A stretch of DNA of 64,000 bases from Ancylostoma caninum (taxonomy: Eukaryota; Nematoda; Chromadorea; Rhabditida; Ancylostomatidae): assembly GCA_037903475.1 (NCBI GenBank), contig JBAJFG010000468.1, positions 186,001-250,000 on the forward strand, in the 5' to 3' direction. Shown piece by piece: positions 23,556-34,592 of the stretch. A program made the translations under genes and the position numbers. The notes under the pieces are model-generated. The model did no database searches, had not been told where the DNA came from, and saw only the letters and a list, made by a program, of their open reading frames with translations. Each line of letters begins with the position of its first letter. Position 1 is the first letter of the stretch.

Positions 23556-23924
23556 ATGGTCCATAATTGCGAAGATTATTCCGCCCGTCATGAAACAGTT
23601 ACAAACCCAGCAGTGTCAGCGAGGCCGCGGTTCGACGTGATGTTCAGGGTGTCGAATCAGGAGGTGTCAAATCAAATTAGAAGGAGACTGCTAAGCAGGA
23701 CGCCGTTCATTCAACGTCGCAACGGCAGAACAAAGGGAGCAGAGTGCTCCGAATTCAACAAGATGGTGAATAATGTTGAATTCGAAGATGAGTTTGACGT
23801 TATGTTCTGTGCTAGACCTAGGTGCCGCGAGACTACCTCACCATCCAGACATAAATTGGGCTCCGAGAGGAACTCGATGATAGCCACACCTTCTCAGATC
23901 ACTGGTGAACAAAATGCAGACTAA
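23556..23924 (+). CDS. Unrecognised 122-codon open frame
   Basis: Hydrophilic and Arg- and Glu-rich. It contains a short internal duplication, ARPRFDVMFRVS and EFDVMFCARPRCRE, around residues 22-33 and 77-90. No splice sites, domains or homologues were recognised. It could be a repeat-derived chance frame or an exon; low confidence. Confidence 0.2.
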   Translation: MVHNCEDYSARHETVTNPAVSARPRFDVMFRVSNQEVSNQIRRRLLSRTPFIQRRNGRTKGAECSEFNKMVNNVEFEDEFDVMFCARPRCRETTSPSRHKLGSERNSMIATPSQITGEQNAD

Positions 23925-24084
23925 CTCATCTTGAAATGTGTTGAAAGTTATCATTACGCATTGCATCGTTCTGTGATATCTCTATTATCAGCTAGATGGT
24001 TCACTTTACACCCTCAAGGCGATGTGTGAAGATCCCAGGCGGTACCAAGTAATCATTTTCAACTTTGGAACCCTTTACTCAGAC

Positions 24085-24290
24085 ACTTGGACTGGCCGGC
24101 CCGATCGACCAGTAGGTGCAGACTGGCCGGGCTGCAGACCATCACCGGCCGGCCCACTCTATTTACCTACGACCGGCTGGGCTTCTGTTGATTACCGGCT
24201 GGCGCTCGGCTCATCACCATCTACCGACTGGGCAGTAGCCCATCACCGTCTGGCCGGTCGACCAGTCCAGCCTTCCAGCAGGCCCGGTCA
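24085..24290. repeat. GC-rich tandem and inverted repeat with CCGGC motif
   Basis: Repeated words GACTGGCCGG, GACCATCACCGGC, GACCGGCTGGGC and ATCACCGTCTGGCC occur through about 200 bp. The ends are partly inverted: GACTGGCCGGCCCGATCGAC near 24090 against GTCTGGCCGGTCGACCAGTC near 24248. It stands out from the AT-rich surroundings. Confidence 0.65.
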
Positions 24291-24360
24291 TAAGGGTTGG
24301 ATGATGAGTAGAGAAGTGATAAACGATGAAGGCATCAGCCGATTGAAGCAGATTAGAAGC

Positions 24361-24443
24361 GCGAATGGCCGAATGGATAAAGCAGCGGACTCCCAACCAT
24401 TCATTGAACAGTGGTCAGGTTGGTTCGAATCCACTCGCTTTTA
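24361..24443 (+). tRNA. tRNA-like pol III sequence (probable tRNA pseudogene or SINE head)
   Basis: An A-box-like TGGCCGAATGG (24366-24376), an exact B box GGTTCGAATCC (24422-24432) and a TTTT terminator at 24439-24442 are present in the right order. Outer bases GCGAATG and CACTCGC pair at 6 of 7 positions. The anticodon stem does not form, although CTCCCAA sits where an anticodon loop would be. It is probably a decayed tRNA or tRNA-derived SINE. Confidence 0.4.
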
Positions 24444-24834
24444 GAATAAAGCTAGCACTCCGGAAACAGACGGGGACTTCGCAAAGAGCCATATTTTCCT
24501 ATTCCTGAAAATAAATAGCTTATTTATGCTGCACTTTTATCACTACGGATCCACCCGGAACTCTTCTGTGCGATGCACTGCGTAATCAGTGACCGAGCTG
24601 CCAGAAGTCGTCACACTGCCTGCGGCAAATTGACGGATAATCGTGGACAACGCTCCCCTGAGTTGTCGATTTGGAGCAGTAGCTCCTGTACCCACTCAAT
24701 TTTGAGCAGTTTCGGCTCAGCGGAGGCTCACCATCTGCCGGCGCGCTCTATCATTACAGGCCATGCTACGACCCGGTGATTCCCCGGCTGGTAATGGTAG
24801 AGCGGACCGTCCGCACCAAGTATATGAGTAATTA

Positions 24835-24975
24835 ACACTTGCTAATTTCGGCTAGGTTGGTGAGACCTATATGGTTAGAGGACCCGTCCAACATTATGTT
24901 ACAATCTTATATATGTTACATAATGTGACAATCAACAATCTGCTTTATGGTCTACAGAAGCTCAGAATTTCGACC
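24835..24975. repeat. Diverged arm of the 40.8-kb inverted-repeat element
   Basis: The segment GGTTGGTGAGACCTATATGG, GGTTAGAGGACCCGTCCAAC and CTACAGAAGCTCAGAATTTC matches the arms of the element at 40780-41403. A Tc1-like element (24978-25838) is inserted directly next to it. The opposite arm was not found beyond 25838. Confidence 0.45.
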
Positions 24976-24977
24976 TA

Positions 24978-25838
24978 CAGTCGCGGCCAAAAAGATATGA
25001 TCAGTGCCATGTTGAAGGCGTAACTTTTCATCATAAATTATCTTGGGATTGTGCCATTTGGAGAAAATTTTAGAGTGTGATGAGGATCGAAGGATTCTTC
25101 CTATGCGCTGCATAACATTGATGCAACCTGCTTCCAAACAGAACTATCGCGTTCTGTGACCGAATTCACAACTTTCATCGACAGGATGACTCCTCGTTTG
25201 TACCGCCTCATTGCGATTCGCAGAGGAGTTATTATAAGTCTCCCTTCGAGTGAGTAATTTGCTGTAATAATCGTGTTCTGTAGTTCTTCTCTGTACATGA
25301 AAAAGTGCGATTACCAAAAAGCCCAAAAAAAGTGTGAAAAAAGAGTTTTCAGTAATCTCGGACAAAAGACAACCGTTCCAACGGAGGATATTTCTATGAT
25401 ATCCACTACTGACAACTATTCTGACATTGAAATAGGAACTGTAACGCAGTCAGTATCATTTAGATACAACAGTAGAGATTTTTTAGTAAATTCTATCACT
25501 TACTTTGGTTCTCACATTTGAGAAGCAAACGAAAATGCAGCAATGACATTTGACGGAAAAAATGGCCCATTGCGTTCTTGATCTGCATCCTTCATTTTTC
25601 TCAGAATGTGGTAGTGAAGATATTGGATGAAGTCAAAGGAAGCCAAGGAAATTGATGTTCGGGCTTAGTACAGTTACAAGAATTGAGTTTCTGCCCGGAT
25701 AAGCCGCTGTTAGGAAGCACCCAAAAAGCTTCAACATATATCCAAATTTCATCTGGATAGCTCAGTGCAGAGGTGAATTATAGCGAAAAAAATTATCTCG
25801 TGAAAATGACGCTGGTCATATCTTTTTGGCCGCGACTG
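24978..25838. mobile_element. Tc1-like non-autonomous element (861 bp)
   Basis: Inverted ends CAGTCGCGGCCAAAAAGATA (left) and its complement (right, ending GGCCGCGACTG), each flanked by TA (24976-24977 and 25839-25840). The match extends about 35 bp inward with few differences. This end sequence is typical of nematode Tc1-like elements. No transposase frame was recognised inside. Confidence 0.85.
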
Positions 25839-26034
25839 TAGGTGATTTCCAATCACGGTCACTAGAGAAGGATGCGTTAGAATTGTGGCGTTGTATATAC
25901 TGCCATACTGCCTTGTGCAAAATGACACTGATAATTGTATTTGGCACCCGAGATTACCCCTCTGCATAAATTAGGAGGAATTTACGCGGTAACTTAAATG
26001 CTCCACGCTCACCTCTGCATTCCAATTGTGCCCC

Positions 26035-26726
26035 TTACATGTGCACTGCCCTGTCATGTCTCCTGAGAAGAGTAGGCGTAACTCCTGATGAAGGCAAGAT
26101 TCCGCCGTCTATATCGATCTCCAAGTGAGGTCGAACTGCCTCTGGTACGATCTCCGATGGGATTTTCGGGTCGAATCCGTGCAAGACGAAGAATGGGCTC
26201 TCACCCGAAGCTCCATGTGGCATGACATTGTAGGCAAACACCACATGTGGAAGGTATCTTACAAAATCTCTTCCTGTTTCCACCTTCTTTTTCAATATAC
26301 GGGATATTATTTCAATTGCTCGTTCTGTTAACCCATTTTCGCGCGAGTTGTGTCCCTTGGTGGTGGTGTGTGTTATACTCGCGTGTCGGCATAATTCCGA
26401 CCTATCTTGTTGATGAACTCCGGACCTTGGCCCGAGTGTATTGTCTGCGGTCAGCGGGCTCCTTCGCATATCCATCGCAAAACGATTGCTTCGGCCGTGT
26501 TCTCTGCAGAGGTATCAGCAATTGGCTATGCTGCTGACCACTTGCTGAAGTGATCTACTATCACTAATGCAGACCTCATACCACTTTCTGATGGTCCAAA
26601 CTCAACGAGGTCTACACCTATAATTTGGAACGGTCTTGTGACGGCAAAAGGTTTCAGTGGTGGGATGTTCCTTTTCTTCACGTTTGCCAGGAAACAGGTG
26701 CGACATTCTCTTGACCATTGCTTCAT
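26035..26726 (-). pseudogene. Gypsy integrase core (broken)
   Basis: 26726-26526 reads CRTCFLANVKKRNIPPLKPF (end of the zinc-binding part), then PFQIIGVDLVEFGP, holding the first catalytic Asp, and ALVIVDHFSKW. 26475-26035 continues, after a frameshift, with NGLTERAIEIISRILKKKVE, where the Glu is the third catalytic acid, and YLPHVVFAYNVMPHGASGES. The two frames are separated by a small indel region around 26480-26530. Confidence 0.88.
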
Positions 26727-27094
26727 GTTTTTTTTTCCATCCCTTCAAGGAAGAAAGACCTTTTCATCTGCCTAGCCAGCTCACTGGGACAGAAATGACT
26801 TGCCATTTTTCCCGCATGGCATTCATCAAACAATGCCCTTGTCTTCGATTTCGGCACTACCTGTGCAAGTCGACCATCTTCTCGTATCAGCATCATTTCC
26901 TTTCGCTAATAATAAAGTCAGCGGTCCTGAGTTTCCTAGTCGTACGAGGTTGGCGGACTTCTTCTTCAAGTCTACCAGCACCTACTGCTTCAACAATGAC
27001 ACTGTAATCTGGATCGTCCCTTAGCTCATCAATCCATGACACTTGATCGGCCTTTGTCACTGTCGGTATGACTTTCTCATCTTTAGCATGTGTC

Positions 27095-27480
27095 TCGTGG
27101 TGGATGGCTGAGCTTGGCTAACGCCTCTTGACAGCGCATCTACTACCTGATTTACCAATCCTTTCACACACTCGATCTCAACGTTACATCTCTGAATTTA
27201 AAGGGCCCACCGCAACACCCTCGTTGGAACAATGGATCGCTTGAGCAGCGCGAGTAGCGGCTGGTGATCTGTTCTTATCACCACCTTCATTCCATAGCAG
27301 AAGAGTGGAACTTCTTCAGGGGGTGTACTATTGCCGATGCTTCCAGATCCGTCGCGTGGTATCTGGTCTCAGCTTTCGACAACCGTTCCGAAGTGAAAAA
27401 TATTGGGCGCAGAAACCTATCCTTTCCATTCCGGCATATTACTGCCCCTACTCCGACATTTGATGCAGCCGTGTAGATGT
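27095..27480 (-). pseudogene. Gypsy RNase H (broken)
   Basis: One minus-strand frame reads FYGMKVVIRTDHQPLLALLK then RSIVPTRVLRWA near 27305-27205. This is the conserved TDH block of Gypsy RNase H, with the catalytic Asp present. It follows the reverse transcriptase directly, with frame changes. Confidence 0.8.
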
Positions 27481-28200
27481 AGTATGGTTTTCCCCACTCG
27501 GATTGTTCGTAGCTCCGCTAGCTTTGTAGGTGTGGGGTACTCCAGAATCCGTGCAATTTTTTCCGGGTCGGCATGGACTCCATTTGTGTCCAGTTCATGT
27601 CCCAAGAACGCCACCCTTGTCTGCATTATCTTGCACTTCTGTGGTTTTTGCTTCAGGTGTTTGCCTCTAAAACCATTCTGAGAACTTCCGAGTGCCTTTC
27701 CTCCACTTCCGTGGCTATGTGTATATCATCGATATACACAAAGACTTCTTTGTCCTTCAACTCTCCTAGCACGGTATCCATGAGACGCTGGAATCTTGCC
27801 GGTGCTGTTGACAATCCGAAAGATAGAACCGTGAACTCAAACAGTCCTTTGGATGTGGTAAATGCCGATTTCTTCTTGGCATTCTCCGGAAGTGGGATTT
27901 GCTAATACCCACTTGCCATATCCAGTGTGGAAAAGTAATCCATTCCACTCAGGCTCTGTAGCACATTGTCGATCGTGGGTAGTGGGTATGAGTCCTGCGT
28001 TGTGTGTTTATTCAGCTCCCGATATACAAACATGCAATGTCTCGTCCTTCTTCTTGACCAGGACTACAGGTGACGCCCACTCAAAAACTGATCTCTGTAT
28101 TATCCCACGCTCTATTAAACCCTCCATAATGGTCAGCGTGTGCTCCTAGAGGAACTTGCCTTTTTCGCTGCTTGATCGCTGGATGGTCCCCTATTTCTAT
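27417..28200 (-). pseudogene. Gypsy reverse transcriptase (broken)
   Basis: Reading in the minus direction, with frame changes: IIQRSVFEWASPVVLVKKKD near 28110-28055, then the catalytic EVFVYIDDIH at 27750-27715 (YIDD box), then RVAFLGHELDTNGVHADPEK and IARILEYPTPTKLAELRT at 27625-27510. These are standard Ty3/Gypsy blocks in order. Stops and frameshifts between the blocks rule out activity. Confidence 0.88.
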
Positions 28201-28265
28201 CATATACCATGGACCGCTGAGTGCCAAGTGCCATGAGAGAGAGTCTGCAACGAGATCAGTCAAAA

Positions 28266-29340
28266 TTTGCCTTCTCTGACTTCCTCTACGAGAGAATCTT
28301 TTCCGCGTCCTTTTTTTTCAAACGGATGAGAAAAATTTGGGAAGCCATCGCCTACAGGAATGCAGTTTTTTTCTCTCCTAAAGAAGTGCTGAACGGTAGC
28401 GCGTCCTGCACAACTCGCACGAAGTAGTCCACGGATGAACTACCCAAAAAGTATTGGTGGTTTCGCCGCGCTTGTCCTTTGCAGAACGTAGCAACAGCAC
28501 CAATACCAGGATAAAGAGAGGTAGGTACGAATGAGAGGCTAACGTTGTGAAAACTCACTCTCTTTTGATTTTTCTACGAACCCTCAAGTTGGTTTTGTGT
28601 ACGGCCGTAGTAGGTAAGAGGGAGGACGCAAGCTTGCACAACTTTAATTTAGGAACAAACAACAATAAAAATCAAATAGAATTCGAAAGAATTCAATGTG
28701 TCGAACGGTGATGAAAAGTAGAGAAAGGGGAGTGCGAGAATGGGGCGAGAGAGTGAGAGGGGGAGCTCCGTGCGGCGATTGTCGATCCTCGGATAGAACT
28801 GAATGGGATTGTTGATCCTGGACTTCTTTTGGGCCTGGATTTGGTTGAGTATTAATCCAGATGCGCTAGAACCATCCGTAGATCACCAAAAAAATGGGAG
28901 ATCGCGCGCCCCCGTTTACTGTAAGACAAGGATTCAGCTTAGAATACTGGTGTGATTCCTTTCTGTAACAAGTGTTAACAGAACCAACTCTAAGAATTAG
29001 CTGTTTACGGACCATAAAATAACAATCGGCCACGTAGTAACCCTGCTGGAAAGGAAAGGCTATGACATGGTGAACTCTTTATAGCAGTTGCTAATTGATA
29101 AGATGGAAGAAATGAAGAAAATGAGCCCCACTTACCAAATTCCATCCGTAACAGTGAACAAACGGATATTACATTTGCGCGTCGATAAGCAGGTATGTGT
29201 GTTTACATGCATTCAGGAGTTACTTTCTGTTGGCCTCTAGCTAATGTGATATTCATCCTTGGAGGAAGCATCCGTAAGGTACGGAATAAATCGGAGGCTA
29301 TATTGACTGAGAAGAAGCCGTATGGGTAGACAACTATTGC
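28266..29340. other. Nothing recognised
   Basis: Upstream side of the Gypsy pol gene; gag would be expected here but no zinc-knuckle or capsid motif was found. There is a purine-rich G(A)G stretch at 28710-28770. Confidence 0.3.
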
Positions 29341-29550
29341 ACAGGGCATTCATCTCAGAGTAAACATCGCGTTGGAATGTGCGCGCGAGCTGATCCATTC
29401 CATAGCTCAAATTCTCAATCGAAAGGCTACGTCCGAACCGCTAAGAAACCACTCGCGCGTACCCTTTTGATTGAGAATTTGATCTAATGGAATGGATCAG
29501 CTAGCGCGCATATTCCAACGCGATGTATACTCCGAGTTGAATGCCCTGTA
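29341..29550. repeat. 210-bp foldback element
   Basis: Arms of about 90 bp, 29341-29432 and 29465-29550, are inverted copies: ACAGGGCATTCATCTCAGAG with its complement at the end, plus CATCGCGTTGGAATGTGCGC and GAGCTGATCCATTCC. A loop of about 30 bp separates them. No coding capacity; probably a miniature Tc1-like foldback (the ends are ACAGGGC-type). Confidence 0.82.
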
Positions 29551-29697
29551 ATCGCCAACACACGTGTAGAAGCGAAAAGAACAGAACCTTTGAGCAGTGG
29601 TCCAGAAACCAAATTACCAAAATTGCGACACCGGTTGTTTGTGTCTGAAATAAAGTTTTGATATTTCAGTACTGTTCTGTCTCTGAGCTTCATGAAA

Positions 29698-29873
29698 TAT
29701 TGCTGATATAGTTGTTCAGTTGAAAGCTCCTCAATGCCTTTATTAGTAAGCTTTCGGCATTTAATGCCTTCTTCAGACAAAGTCATGTAATAAAAAATAA
29801 ATAATAATAAAATAAAAAATAATAATAATAAAGGCATTGAGGAGCTTTCAACTGAACAACTATATCAGCAATA
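29698..29873. repeat. 176-bp inverted repeat with AATAATAAT loop
   Basis: A 44-bp arm, TGCTGATATAGTTGTTCAGT through CAATGCCTTTA, is repeated as its exact complement at 29827-29870. The loop contains an (AAT)n-like run. It lies only about 150 bp after another foldback element. The flanking words ATAAAGTTTTG at both sides (29651 and 29871) form a short direct repeat. Confidence 0.82.
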
Positions 29874-29879
29874 AAGTTT

Positions 29880-31869
29880 TGCTTTTATGGGAGTTATAAC
29901 ATATGTATATATTCTGTAAAGATTCGAAAACACGCATTTCTGCATGTAGATGCTGGTTCCGTGATAAGAGTGGGCTACGCCTCACGTCACCACACTTCCC
30001 CAGCACTATTGATTGTAAGAACTTGTATGATTTGATCGTACATCTCTGACATTACTGCATTTCACAACGAAGTTTCTCTAGAGCGATACATAACATAAGT
30101 ATCCAGTGTGTAAAGTTCAAAAATGAGATGATTCTATATTTTTCACACCAATCCATTTTCGGAGCTTGGACTAGACCGAGAGTATGGTCTCCTGGCGCTT
30201 TTCATCAGTAGTCCCGAAGGAGACCAAGAAGAAGATAAGCCAAATTTGAACTTTATACAGACATAATGGGAAATGATAATTCATACTATAGAGAGTCTAT
30301 GGAGCGTAATCCATTGTCTGCACAGCCCTTGTATTCGGATTCTTTCCGCCTACACGCGTTCACCGTTTGTTGTTAGAGCGTGCAATCAGCTCATTACTTA
30401 TTGTATTTGTGGAAAATGCTCCACACTTTCGCAACCTTATTTCCGCATGATAAGCTCCTTCTTATACGCCAGCGCACACCCGCAGCGACTATCTCGTACA
30501 ACTGCGAACGCGTTGCGTGTGTGAGGACTCAAATATGATTTTTAGGTCCCGAAAGAACCCCAAAATTCTGCAAAATCGCTATTTGAACATGGCGATTTGA
30601 GCGAGTGCTGCTTTTAAAGAATAAAGCTGCATATGACGTCATGGGCTGCCGTGAGTAACTCAATGCCGAACTAAAAAAAAAACGAAAATAAAATAGAATA
30701 AAACTCAACCCGTGAGGAAGCCGCCGCGCAGCGGCTGGGGCGTCGGCGAAGTTCCTAAAACATCGCCTGACGCATTTCGCAAGTTCTTCTATGGCTTTTA
30801 GTGAACGCTCGCCCTTTGTCTTGCTTTTCAAGTGTTTTCATGTCCTGCTACGGTTGTTTGAAAATTCTCTGAGTGATTTATGTTCTAATCCTTTTTTTGC
30901 AGGCTGATAGAGCGTGATGAACCTGTTGAAGGTGAGATGACCAGGAACAAACGCAGAAAGCTCGCGTTTCTTAAGATTCCGCCGTTTTCTAACACTTTTC
31001 GAAAAGACAGGCGAGTTAATCGAAAGCACTAAGCAGTGCTCCGAAACGACTCGGTATAGTTTGCATTTTCGCGCTAAGATACTGAAACAAACATGAAAAT
31101 GATCGCTACAGCGTGTAGAGCTCACGTTTATCTGTTCTAATTGAGATTCATGAGCTCAAGGGTGTTCATTTGGTGAGTTCAGGAATTAATTTGGCCCAAT
31201 CGGAATGATTCCGACGGTTTCCGAGGGAATAATTCTCCGGAATCGAATTTCGGAGCAGGAATTACGAAATCATGGCTGGTATTGCAGAAATCTGAAACGT
31301 TCGGTCAGATGAGTCAGAGTGTAGCCTCGAATGTTAGGACGAAAAGAAGCCTCTCCACCGAGGTGAACGTTTACCGCTAGCCCCGACACTGCTCATAGCC
31401 TTCGCAGACCACGCGGGGCGCCTGCTAGCAGAATCGCAGGGAGCAGGGTACTAGCAGAACCCGGACCTATTCGACACGCTGAGTCCAATAGTGTGCATGA
31501 TTTTTAGTAAAACCATCAAAAACAGGTTTTCGAGGGAAAAATCCAACTTGGCATGGACGAGTTGCTCGGTAAGGGAACTGCCTGTCTTGTCATACATCAT
31601 ACACCTCAGTTGATCTCATTGATCACATAGGTGTTTTCGTAGCAAAAACTGCGCTGCAGGCGGAAGGCGCCTCATTCACCGGCCAAGTATTTGGCATGAT
31701 AGTGAGGTAAGTCTCTGCCTCTAAAAAAACACAGGAAATGCCTCAAGTGAATGCAGGAGGGGGAGGAAACCAGCTGGATTACGATCTCCTGCCGTTGCTG
31801 GTTTGGCCGAGAGGCTTGCTAATAGCCTGGCATACAAGCTGCTAGTGGTGAATTCCACCAGGCCTCACT
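29880..31869. other. Unassigned, with a lone TTAA-element end at 30590-30617
   Basis: The words GAGCGAGTGCTGCTTTTAA at 30599-30617 match the right end of the TTAA-flanked family, preceded by CCAAAATTCTGCAAAATCGC as in the copy at 58936-59346. No left end was found within 500 bp, so this is a truncated copy. The rest shows no supported gene. Confidence 0.4.
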
Positions 31870-31894
31870 TGTTTTGAGAGAATCTCGAAAGTCG

Positions 31895-32205
31895 TTATAG
31901 CGAATGATAAAATCACTACAGACATTCCTCTAAGAATCAATGGAATTCGTGATGTTGCTGTCCAGAAGGACATGAAGAACCGCGGCATTGTAATTTCAGG
32001 TTTGAATGAGCTTATTGGTGATTCTGACACTTCTGCACGCCAGGTCGATAACAAGGAGAAGGTCAATAATGTCTTTAACATTTTTGACATCGAATACAAA
32101 AATATTTTGATTGGGCAAGAGAGAGGAGGGAAGCATTGTCTTATTAAAATAGAGCTAACCACCACGAAGCATTGGGTCACTTGTATCGAGCCAGTTGCTT
32201 CGGGA
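31895..32205 (+). pseudogene. LINE ORF1-like protein fragment
   Basis: The frame reads IPLRINGIRDVAVQKD, MKNRGIVISGLNELIGDSDT, then NVFNIFDIEYKNILIGQERG and KHCLIKIEL. The pattern of an R-[AG]-[IV]-V-I-S-G block followed by a Leu/Ile-rich helix and an RLIKV-type strand is common in ORF1 proteins of CR1/Jockey-group LINEs. Its position, just upstream of an endonuclease, supports that reading. Confidence 0.6.
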
Positions 32206-32277
32206 TAAGCCTGACTTTAATGGTTTTCATCAGACAGAGCATGACGGACGCTGAACGAGGGCAGGAACGGGAGTTAA

Positions 32278-32722
32278 AGGCAGCAAGAGCCGAAATCCTC
32301 GACTTCGGGCTTAGGTGCGCGTGGTGAAGTACAGACTCCGCACATCATAAAAGTGAAACGAACACAAACCATGATGGCTTTGATGGCTTACCTGCAGAGA
32401 AAAAGGAAACGTCGTCGCGAACACGCCTGGCCGAGCTCGCGCCGGTGCGAGTTTTCCTCAGCGCTAAAGTCATTGCGGGGCGTGGTTCGGCGCAAAAGTA
32501 GTACGGAATGCGTTCAGTTCATAGGGTTTCGTGGCAAGACGCACACCTGACATCGGAGCACTCGTCCGCGCGCGAACACGGTCAGGCGTGTTCGCGACGA
32601 CAGTTCCAGTTTCTCTGCAGGTAAGCCACCATAGTCTGTGTTCGTTTCACATTTATGTGCTGAGTCTGTACTTCACCACGCCCACCTCAGCTCGGAGTCG
32701 AGGATTTCGGCTCTTGCTGCCT
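32278..32722. mobile_element. TTAA-flanked miniature element, copy 2 (long inverted arms)
   Basis: Starts AGGCAGCAAGAGCCGAAATC and ends GATTTCGGCTCTTGCTGCCT, with TTAA at 32274-32277 and 32723-32726. The arms are about 200 bp and include GTGAAACGAACACAAACCAT, CTTACCTGCAGAGAAA and CGCGAACACGCCTGGCCG with their complements. Inserted in the LINE at 31870-35390. Closest relative here: 47101-47563. Confidence 0.9.
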
Positions 32723-32939
32723 TTAAGCGAGAAGGCTAAGTAGATGAACAGAAGAAAGATCTATTTGAATAGGGTCATCGTGTGTACATCGAGGTGATTG
32801 TTCCAGTTAGTTCTCTCTGTTGTCATGAAGCGAATCCTGGTAAAATTTTCTTTGCTTCTTTCCCTCTTGAGCTATCAAATAAGAGAAAGTGAACAGTTTG
32901 CAAGGCTTCCTAATTCAAAACGCTTTCTCCTTAATCCCA

Positions 32940-33715
32940 GGTCTCACCCAAATTGCGGAGCTGCACTATTCTCTTCCAGTTAAATTTCCTGACATCGTTC
33001 TTGTTACTGAGATTTGGCTGACACCCAAAATTTCCGATAGCGAAACTGTAGCCAATTTTCCATTGTAATAGAAAGCGCCACTCAGAGCGACGTTGTTTGT
33101 GTATTAATTAAATCAACCATAATCTCCAAGTTAGGCCAAAGTGAGATCGCAGGGCGTTATGATCTCGTAGCTTTTGACATTCTAGACTCCCAAGTCCGTT
33201 CTAAAACACACATATATGTCTATCATCATCCCAATTCTTTTTCTGAATCTGATGATTCCCTCTTTGATGAACTTTTTGTCTTAGCGAGTGGTACCCCCGA
33301 TGCCGTCCTTGTTGGCGATTTTAACTTCCAAGTCCGGTGGAACGGAGGCGTATCAAATTGTGACTGCCTTAGCACAAAAAAAACGTTCCTTGAATTCTTC
33401 CGAAACCATCATTCACGCAATATTTACGTGGTCCTACACGTGGCAATGCTGTACTGGGCCTTGTACTGTCTAGCAGTGCAGATATTGAGCATGTAATGGT
33501 TAAATCCCCTTTCACGACCTATGATGTTATTCGGTATTATGCTGGCATTTGCAGATTTGAAAATGTTTGCGTTCCTTATCCTGATTTCTCTAACTGGGAC
33601 TATAACTCGATTAAGCACGAACTTTGTCATGTCGACTCGTTTGAGCGTTATAGCAATCATTCCGATGTATATCGTAGGTTTTGCCTGAACGTGTACAATA
33701 TTTCAGTACACACTG
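32940..33715 (+). pseudogene. CR1-like LINE endonuclease (broken)
   Basis: GLTQIAELHYSLPVKFPDIV then LVTEIWLTPKISD (Glu of the endonuclease active site) at 32942-33060. After frameshifts come LFDELFVLASGTPDAVLVGD and FNFQVRW (the GDFN block) near 33258-33345. Then ADIEHVMVKSPFTTYD-like words near 33478-33525. These are in the canonical order of an apurinic-type endonuclease domain. Confidence 0.8.
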
Positions 33716-33769
33716 TTGAACTTCAAAGAATTAGGTTAATTAAAATATCCCAGACAGATACGGTTACTC

Positions 33770-34155
33770 GCGATTGGCGGTTGTGGCGCAGTGGTCAGAG
33801 GCTGGCCGCGCACAAATACGGTCGATGGTGCCCGTGACCAATCAAGCCATCCATCAATCCGCGGTAGGTGAATTGTTACCAGAGGAGTCCGGGAGGATGA
33901 AGCAATGGCTTCGGGTGCCCCCCGCAAGTCACTGTATAGGGCACATATACATTCAATGCCTCTACGATGTTCAGATGAAGTATAATAGAATGCGTGGCGC
34001 ATCCCGAATGGGATTGATTAACGTGGACCACTTCATTCTTTATTGTATACGGTCACTACTCCTATCGAAGAAGCACTTGTTTCTTAACAAGATCGCCGAA
34101 ATAGCCCCTTCGCAGCAAGGTTTGTCACCGTATAACATTTCGTCCAGAGGAATTT
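33770..34155 (+). repeat. Possible tRNA-derived SINE
   Basis: The sequence GGCGGTTGTGGCGCAGTGGT contains an exact A-box-type TGGCGCAGTGG (33784-33794), and its neighbourhood resembles the 5' half of a tRNA. No B box was found at the expected spacing. It sits between the endonuclease and the next TTAA element within the decayed LINE, so it is probably an insertion. The 3' limit is a guess. Confidence 0.3.
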
Positions 34156-34163
34156 CTTCTTAA

Positions 34164-34588
34164 GGACAGCACCCACGATGAAAAACGTCGTCGATTTTTT
34201 CATGAAATTCTACTCTGAGAACTACTCTTGTGCCCATAGTAGAGGAAAAACCATCAAAAAAGGCTACATTTGCGAGAAATACTATGTTGTATTTTGCCAA
34301 TGCATGTCCATTTGTACGAGATCTATTGCCTGAGATGGGTGCGACCGCCGAGGTGCGGAAAAGATCACCGCTATCCCGAAATACTGATCGATCCTGTATC
34401 AGCTGAGAAACACAGTCGCACACGAGCAGAGAGAATGGGGCGGGATTGAGCATGGCGGGCGCATTTGTACATGCGTACGAGTTTTATTACTCAAGTAACT
34501 GCATTCCTTTTGCAGTTGCAGTCCAATTGATGGCACCTTTCAATTAAGCACAAATGCGAGAGAACTTTTTTCAGCGAGAGTGCTGCTT
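34164..34588. mobile_element. TTAA-flanked miniature element, copy 3
   Basis: TTAA lies at 34160-34163 and 34589-34592. The left end is GGACAGCACCCACGATG and the right end is AGAGTGCTGCT. The interior (GAAAAACGTCG, TTTTTCATGAAATTCTACTC, GCATGGCGGGCGCATTT) closely matches the copy at 57487-57937. It lies in the decayed LINE at 31870-35390. Confidence 0.85.
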
Positions 34589-34592
34589 TTAA

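Larger units (their letters stand above)
26035..28265 (-). mobile_element. Ty3/Gypsy-type LTR retrotransposon, decayed pol region
   Basis: On the minus strand the order is reverse transcriptase (about 28200-27480), RNase H (about 27480-27100) and integrase (about 26730-26035), the Gypsy gene order. Frames are broken many times. No pair of long terminal repeats was identified, so the element boundaries are unknown. Gag and protease upstream (beyond 28265) were not recognised. Confidence 0.85.

Noticed and set aside
26125..26537. Plus-strand frames over the Gypsy integrase
   Set aside because: Shadows of the minus-strand integrase, which has clear catalytic blocks.
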